Positions 22,412 to 24,282 of a DNA stretch of 24,282 bases are shown piece after piece. The stretch is taken from assembly GCA_964635295.1 (NCBI GenBank), contig CAZWOB010000032.1:1-24282 (forward strand), written 5' to 3'. A model generated the notes under the pieces. It saw only the letters and a list, made by a program, of their open reading frames with translations, ran no database searches and had not been told where the DNA came from. Source of the stretch: Waddlia sp964635295. GTDB lineage: Bacteria; Chlamydiota; Chlamydiia; Chlamydiales; Waddliaceae. The first letter of the stretch is position 1, and each line of letters starts with the position of its first letter. The translations under genes and the position numbers were made by a program.

Positions 22412-24282
22412 TTACCAAAGCCAACGAAGGTCGATCAGGTAGCGATCAACGCTTTCGGTTGAAAACTCGGTGCTTGTGCTGTGGCTGTATTCTAATCGAC
22501 CATGGAATGAATCAAGGTCTCCGAAATGTATCTGCGACCCCCAGATAGGAACAACATTCCCTCCTGCCTCACGATCATAGCTGATCCCCCCGAATCCATC
22601 AGCGGACAGACATTTACCAAACCGTTTCGATAAGTAAACAAATCCGGCATGAGTTTCCCTGCTGACTAAAGGAAGAGGTGAAAACGGCTGGTCAAATGGG
22701 CCCAGGCGCTCTTTCTCTTCGATCCGATACTCGGCATCGAGATAGTAATTCAAGCTAACAACTCCCTCTTTGCCCATGAGGCAGCTAATCGGGTTACCCT
22801 TCGAAAGCAAATAGGTGGCCCCTCCTTCTAAACTCCAGGAAGATGCCGCGTTGCTCAAGTTATCAAGATTATAACGGTTCAATCCAGCCCCAAAAGAGAC
22901 TTCAAACCTTGGAAGTAACGGTTGCACCCGCTTGAAGGCTACCATGTCGCGGTTGCCATCTTCGATGATTGTCTGCGTAAAATCCCAATTCGGGCGGTGA
23001 TACTCTAAAGAGAACAGTGTTGAACCGTAGAGATCGGGATGAAGGAAAAGGAGGCCCGCTCCTGCTCCATCACCATTGAAATAAATTGAAGAGGTGAGGG
23101 CTCCTCCATACCACAATCGATGAATCCACGATACCTCAGCTTTAAAACGCCTGGCCTCGCGGTCTTCCAGCACGCCGGTTGTCGTATTGACGTAATCTTC
23201 AACATCGATATTGTCGGTATCAAGACGGGTAAAGAGAAGGTTCGCTGCATTGATGGGATGTCTATAGGAAAAATAGCCATAACGCTCATATTGGTCAGTA
23301 CCTGTCACGCGGTATTCAAAAGTTGCCATCGTTTCAGGTCGATGGGTTCTCAATATTTCCCGTTGCGTCAAGCAATACAGTTCATTTTTAGGCTCCAATG
23401 CCCGCGCCTTTTGAATCGAGCAAAAAGCCTTCCGCCATCTCTTCAATGTCCATTCAATACTGGCTTTAGATGCCTGCGCCTGTCCCGATTCTGGATATTG
23501 GCTGACGAGCTCATTGGTCAGACTTAGCGCCTGCATATAACAGAGGTTGGTGCTGAAATATCTAATTCTTGTTAATTGCAAAGATTCATTTGGCAGCTCG
23601 TTCAACGGTTGCCATAAGACACACCTCGCTTTATCCAAATACCCCAAGTCGATTAACATATTCGCGTAATCGGCGATCCAATATTGGTTCTCGGCCCCCT
23701 TAATTAACAACTGTTCATAAATCCCTAATGCCTCGCAAAAATATCCCAAACGATAAAGGACTGTCGCATATACCGCTCTTTGATCATCAGAGGGATCTTC
23801 GAGCTCACAGTACGCTCGGTAAGCACAATGGTAATAGCTGTTGGCAAGACCGACCCAGCCTTTGATTTGAAAGATCTCCCCAATATACAAATAGGCAAGC
23901 AGCTGATGATCGACTCTTTGCAGTAAAGGAAGCGCACGACTGTAGTCTCCCTGGAAATAAACAATGTATCCAAGAGACCTGATCGTCTCCTGATCATCCG
24001 GGTCCTGCTCTAAGATCCGGACGAACGCGCTTTCCGCTATCGTCCTCAAGCCTTCGTCGTATGCAAGCTTTCCTAGTTTTTTCAAGCGAGGCAAGCGGCT
24101 TTCCTGAGGGATCAAGTACGCGATCACATCCCTGAATTTCTCTTCCTGCTTGGCAACAGCCAAGGCTTCAAGGTATTTGTCAGCAATTGCCTCGTGCTGT
24201 AAATCCTCTTCGATCACTGTCTGGATGGCCAGTTCCGGATTCTCAATATTCATAAAATATTGCAGCCATTTCGCCTTTTCGT
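22412..24282 (-). CDS. TPR plus outer-membrane beta-barrel protein (PelB/PgaA-like architecture), N-terminus outside window
   Basis: The frame is open from the right edge; nine codons upstream of the ATG at 24253 (EKAKWLQYF) continue without a stop and no ribosome site precedes that ATG, so the gene most likely starts beyond the window, where a signal peptide would be. Counting from that ATG, about 20-305 are helical tetratricopeptide-like repeats (for example YFQGDYSRALPLLQ, YRLGYFCEALGIYEQLL, LGYLDKARCVL). From about 310 to the end at 613 the sequence turns into alternating aromatic/polar strands with Gly/Asn turns and ends in YLIDLRWLW, a typical terminal strand of an outer-membrane barrel. 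TPR followed by barrel is the plan of polysaccharide export porins such as PgaA and PelB. No exopolysaccharide genes are in the window, so the role remains open. Confidence 0.75.
   Translation of the reverse strand, partial: EKAKWLQYFMNIENPELAIQTVIEEDLQHEAIADKYLEALAVAKQEEKFRDVIAYLIPQESRLPRLKKLGKLAYDEGLRTIAESAFVRILEQDPDDQETIRSLGYIVYFQGDYSRALPLLQRVDHQLLAYLYIGEIFQIKGWVGLANSYYHCAYRAYCELEDPSDDQRAVYATVLYRLGYFCEALGIYEQLLIKGAENQYWIADYANMLIDLGYLDKARCVLWQPLNELPNESLQLTRIRYFSTNLCYMQALSLTNELVSQYPESGQAQASKASIEWTLKRWRKAFCSIQKARALEPKNELYCLTQREILRTHRPETMATFEYRVTGTDQYERYGYFSYRHPINAANLLFTRLDTDNIDVEDYVNTTTGVLEDREARRFKAEVSWIHRLWYGGALTSSIYFNGDGAGAGLLFLHPDLYGSTLFSLEYHRPNWDFTQTIIEDGNRDMVAFKRVQPLLPRFEVSFGAGLNRYNLDNLSNAASSWSLEGGATYLLSKGNPISCLMGKEGVVSLNYYLDAEYRIEEKERLGPFDQPFSPLPLVSRETHAGFVYLSKRFGKCLSADGFGGISYDREAGGNVVPIWGSQIHFGDLDSFHGRLEYSHSTSTEFSTESVDRYLIDLRWLW

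Overview
The window is about 24 kb of moderate-GC coding sequence with AT-rich spacers. It most likely comes from an environmental member of the Chlamydiota (Parachlamydiales-like: amoeba symbionts and relatives). The main evidence is a close full-length homologue of the chlamydial protease CPAF, with matching catalytic residues. It is surrounded by large multidomain proteins with eukaryotic-type domains, most without a signal peptide, which look like type III secretion effectors or inclusion-membrane proteins. I saw no rRNA, tRNA, CRISPR array, transposase or integrase. The genus cannot be fixed from the sequence alone.

Layout from left to right. (1) 1-2903: possible end of an upstream gene, a two-hydrophobic-segment protein of unknown function, and an AbiEi/AbiEii type IV toxin-antitoxin operon behind a promoter with repeated GGAATTCTGG operator-like sites. 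(2) 2985-7560, minus strand: a two-gene operon encoding a protein with a type II PI4-kinase-like kinase domain, then a protein with a class-3-lipase-like domain whose nucleophile serine is replaced by glycine. (3) 7687-11357: CPAF (minus) divergent from a CcsA-type cytochrome c assembly protein (plus). (4) 11348-12724, minus: an Inc-like bilobed-hydrophobic protein whose C-terminal tail carries the three classic viral late-domain motifs (YPDL, PSAP, PPAY). (5) 12859-17997: an ankyrin-repeat protein (plus) overlapping tail to tail with a SopB/IpgD-like phosphoinositide phosphatase (minus). (6) 18304-20307: an Inc-like membrane anchor plus leucine-rich repeats, an IpaH/SspH-type NEL ubiquitin ligase domain and a U-box-like C-terminus. 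(7) 20352-20456: a 105-bp foldback element. (8) 20467-22305, minus: a cyclic-nucleotide-binding patatin phospholipase. (9) 22412-24282, minus: a TPR plus outer-membrane beta-barrel protein running off the window.

Taken together, the region reads as a host-manipulation island. It could act on membrane identity (lipid kinase, lipid phosphatase, pseudo-lipase, phospholipase), the ubiquitin system (NEL/U-box) and ESCRT recruitment (late-domain tail), with CPAF as the secreted protease encoded in its midst. The individual domain calls rest on motifs visible in the translations. That they form one system is inference. Most of these genes have their own promoters; only the kinase/pseudo-lipase pair and the abiE pair look like operons.
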